From NCBI GenBank assembly GCA_045807945.1, contig JBJMGI010000049.1, forward strand, positions 1 to 24,716: a DNA stretch of 24,716 nt. The letters are read 5' to 3'. Every line of letters begins with the position of its first letter. Position 1 is the first letter of the stretch. The translations under genes and the position numbers were made by a program. The notes under the pieces are model-generated. The model was given only the letters and a program-made list of their open reading frames with translations, was not told the DNA's origin and made no database searches. Below are positions 23,105-24,716 of this stretch, piece by piece. This DNA comes from CAVQGF01 sp045807945 (lineage in GTDB: Bacteria; Acidobacteriota; Terriglobia; Terriglobales; Acidobacteriaceae).

Positions 23105-24716
23105 TCACTTCTTCTTCGCCATTTTCCGCGGCGCCTTCCCGCCTGCCAACGCATCCGCAGTCACGAACTGTGGCGCGATGTCGGTGGGAAGCGACATCAA
23201 CCCATCGATGGCCTTCTGCACCGGCGGACGCAGCGTCGCCATTTCCGTGAGCATCTTCTTCGCGCCGGCATAATCGCCGGTCGCTTCCAGCGTCAGGAAC
23301 TCGCGGTCGAGCGAGCTGACCGCATCCTTTATCTTCGTGAAGTTCACTGCAAAAGTTCCGTCAGGCTTGCTGACAAAGCCACCTTTATCGAGCAGCCAGT
23401 TCATCTGGATGGCCATTCCCTTGCCATGCGCCTCGTGGATTCCGAAGCGCAGTGTGCGGAACGACGACGCCAGATACGTGTTGTAGAGTTTGCGCTCCGC
23501 AGCGGCTTTGTCTCTCACGTCGATGACCTGTTGCAACTTCATCGCATCGGCGTGGTCGATCATGTATTGCAGTGCGAAGAGGCCGGTGACATCGGCCTTC
23601 GCTTCTTCGATCGCGCTGAAGAGTTCTTTCAGCTCCAGCCGCGGATTCGTATCGCGACCGCCGATCTTGATCTGGTGCGGGCCGAGTCCGTGCGTCAGCT
23701 CGTGCGCGAGGATGTGGGTGAAGAACCAGTCGAAGCTCACGTCCTTCTGGTCAGCCGGCCTCAACACCTTCGCCGCGATCGGCAGCAGGACCTTGTTGAA
23801 CTTCGCCTCCTGCACGTTCTTCAGCATCACGCGCTTGCTGCCTTTTTCCGCGACCACGCGATCATCGTTCGGCAGGTTGTAGGCGGCCGTCATGATGCCG
23901 TGCTGCCCATCGCCGCTCGCGAAAACTTCGTTCACCACGCGGATCGGCGAGAGCGCGCCCAGCTTCGGATTGCGGAACTTTGGGTCTTCAGGAAGATTGT
24001 TCTCGATCTCCTGCAGGTGCTGCGAGAAGAATCCGAGCTTCTGTGTCTCTTTGTCGTCGCGCAGGTTCACGTACGCTTCGAACGACGCCTTATATCCGAA
24101 AAGTTCGTCATTGTAGGTCTCGTACGGGCCAATGGTGATATCAATCGGCGCGTCGAGGTCCATCCACGCTACTTCGGAATCGTAGTAATCGTCGGAAAGG
24201 AATGAATCGGCGCGGGTGGTCAAGAACTTCTTCAGTGTCGCGTTATCAGTCAGCGCGGCGGCCTCGCGCAGAAGGGCGGCAGCCTTCGTCAGGTCCTCTT
24301 TGTATTCGTTGCTATAAGGGACCATGGTCAGTTTCTTGCTCGCATCGCGATGGACCACGCTGTAGAACCCGGTCGCTTTCTCCTTATCTTCTTTAGATAG
24401 AGATTCGACCCAGCGCTCAAACTCTTCCTTAGTCATGTCGGAGGGGTAGAAATTCGATCCGAGCGGCTTGCGGTCATGAACGTCAGGAAGAAACGCCGTG
24501 TGGCCGTCAAGGTCAGACCATGGCCCTTTGTTCTGCCAGAAATATTTCAGCCTAGCGCGGCCCAGCGGCGTCGTGTCCTTTTGCAGCTTGGTATAGAGCT
24601 CGTTGCTGCCTTCCCAAAGCTGCGTCATGAACAGCGGATCAAGCACGCGCGCCGCCTCAAGCAGCTTGACCAACGCCTTTTTATCAGCCGCAGAAAGATG
24701 CGTGGTGTCGACCTTA
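23105..24716 (-). CDS. M49-like (dipeptidyl peptidase III family) metallopeptidase, partial
   Basis: The frame is open through the window edge, so the N-terminus is missing; the 537 or so visible codons begin KVDTTHLSAADKKALVKLL. A TTG at 24673 is not a real start. The zinc motif is HELTHGLGPHQI (HExxH, within FTHILAHELTHGL), where classical dipeptidyl peptidase III has the longer HELLGH form. The second motif, EEAKADVTGLFALQYMID, supplies the Glu ligand (EExxAD). Other conserved blocks are ARLKYFWQNKGPWSDLDGH, IGPYETYNDELFGYKASFEAY and MTAAYNLPNDD. Bacterial proteins of this group are annotated as M49 or Zn-dependent hydrolases and their substrates are unclear. The C-terminus is Lys-rich (APRKMAKKK). 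Whether a signal peptide exists cannot be seen. Confidence 0.88.
   Translation of the reverse strand, partial: KVDTTHLSAADKKALVKLLEAARVLDPLFMTQLWEGSNELYTKLQKDTTPLGRARLKYFWQNKGPWSDLDGHTAFLPDVHDRKPLGSNFYPSDMTKEEFERWVESLSKEDKEKATGFYSVVHRDASKKLTMVPYSNEYKEDLTKAAALLREAAALTDNATLKKFLTTRADSFLSDDYYDSEVAWMDLDAPIDITIGPYETYNDELFGYKASFEAYVNLRDDKETQKLGFFSQHLQEIENNLPEDPKFRNPKLGALSPIRVVNEVFASGDGQHGIMTAAYNLPNDDRVVAEKGSKRVMLKNVQEAKFNKVLLPIAAKVLRPADQKDVSFDWFFTHILAHELTHGLGPHQIKIGGRDTNPRLELKELFSAIEEAKADVTGLFALQYMIDHADAMKLQQVIDVRDKAAAERKLYNTYLASSFRTLRFGIHEAHGKGMAIQMNWLLDKGGFVSKPDGTFAVNFTKIKDAVSSLDREFLTLEATGDYAGAKKMLTEMATLRPPVQKAIDGLMSLPTDIAPQFVTADALAGGKAPRKMAKKK

Noticed and set aside
1..24716. Mobile elements, CRISPR arrays, phage or toxin-antitoxin systems
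   Set aside because: No transposase, integrase, regularly spaced repeat array or toxin-antitoxin pair could be recognised on either strand.

Overview
The window is a GC-rich (roughly 60%) bacterial chromosomal segment with dense, mostly non-overlapping genes on both strands. The gene complement suggests Acidobacteria, class Terriglobia: M13 and M1-like zinc peptidases with long N-terminal regions, a bacterial UBP zinc finger, AsmA and SpoIIE-type phosphatase proteins, small secreted proteins of unknown function and REP-like hairpins. That assignment is inference; there is no rRNA or marker gene to confirm it.

Layout. 1-1489 (+): tail of an APC-type amino-acid permease coupled to an MFS_3 exporter. 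1490-2080 (-): a small secreted protein whose longer paralogue lies at 5044-5808. 2355-5003: a chrB-like gene on the minus strand, divergent from a plus-strand pair of dipeptidase E and an ornithine cyclodeaminase-family enzyme; the 49-bp gap carries overlapping AT-rich palindromes. 5044-6843 (-): a compact probable operon of ArsR-type regulator, SRPBCC (AHSA1) protein, a 56-residue ORF and the secreted paralogue. It is headed by a near-consensus promoter overlapped by a perfect 24-bp palindrome. 7053-10223 (+): UBP zinc finger, aldo/keto reductase and M13 metallopeptidase. 10289-11251 (-): a secreted tandem ABM-like protein followed in frame by a decayed coding remnant. 11410-13482 (-): a Tat-exported PhoD. 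13729-14658: two truncated genes joined head to head, a rearrangement scar. 14774-15928 (-): a sarcosine oxidase-type flavoenzyme. 16065-16157 (-): tRNA-Ser(GCT). 16301-16597 (-): a GlsB/YeaQ-type membrane protein. 16683-20502: an M1-like peptidase and a TPR/gluzincin protein, divergent from a 37-bp gap. 20599-23093 (+): SpoIIE-type phosphatase and AsmA-like protein. 23105-24716 (-): partial M49-like peptidase.

How the parts fit. Five of the genes are peptidases (S51, M13, M1, MA-like, M49) and there is an amino-acid permease, an ornithine cyclodeaminase-family enzyme and an amine oxidase. This fits a heterotroph using peptides and amino acids, but the genes are not one operon. The most interesting unexplained items are the ArsR-SRPBCC-sORF-secreted protein operon with its operator, the two-member secreted family, and promoters whose -10 boxes sit 6-8 nt before start codons, suggesting leaderless mRNAs. 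No insertion sequence, CRISPR array, rRNA gene, prophage or origin was seen.
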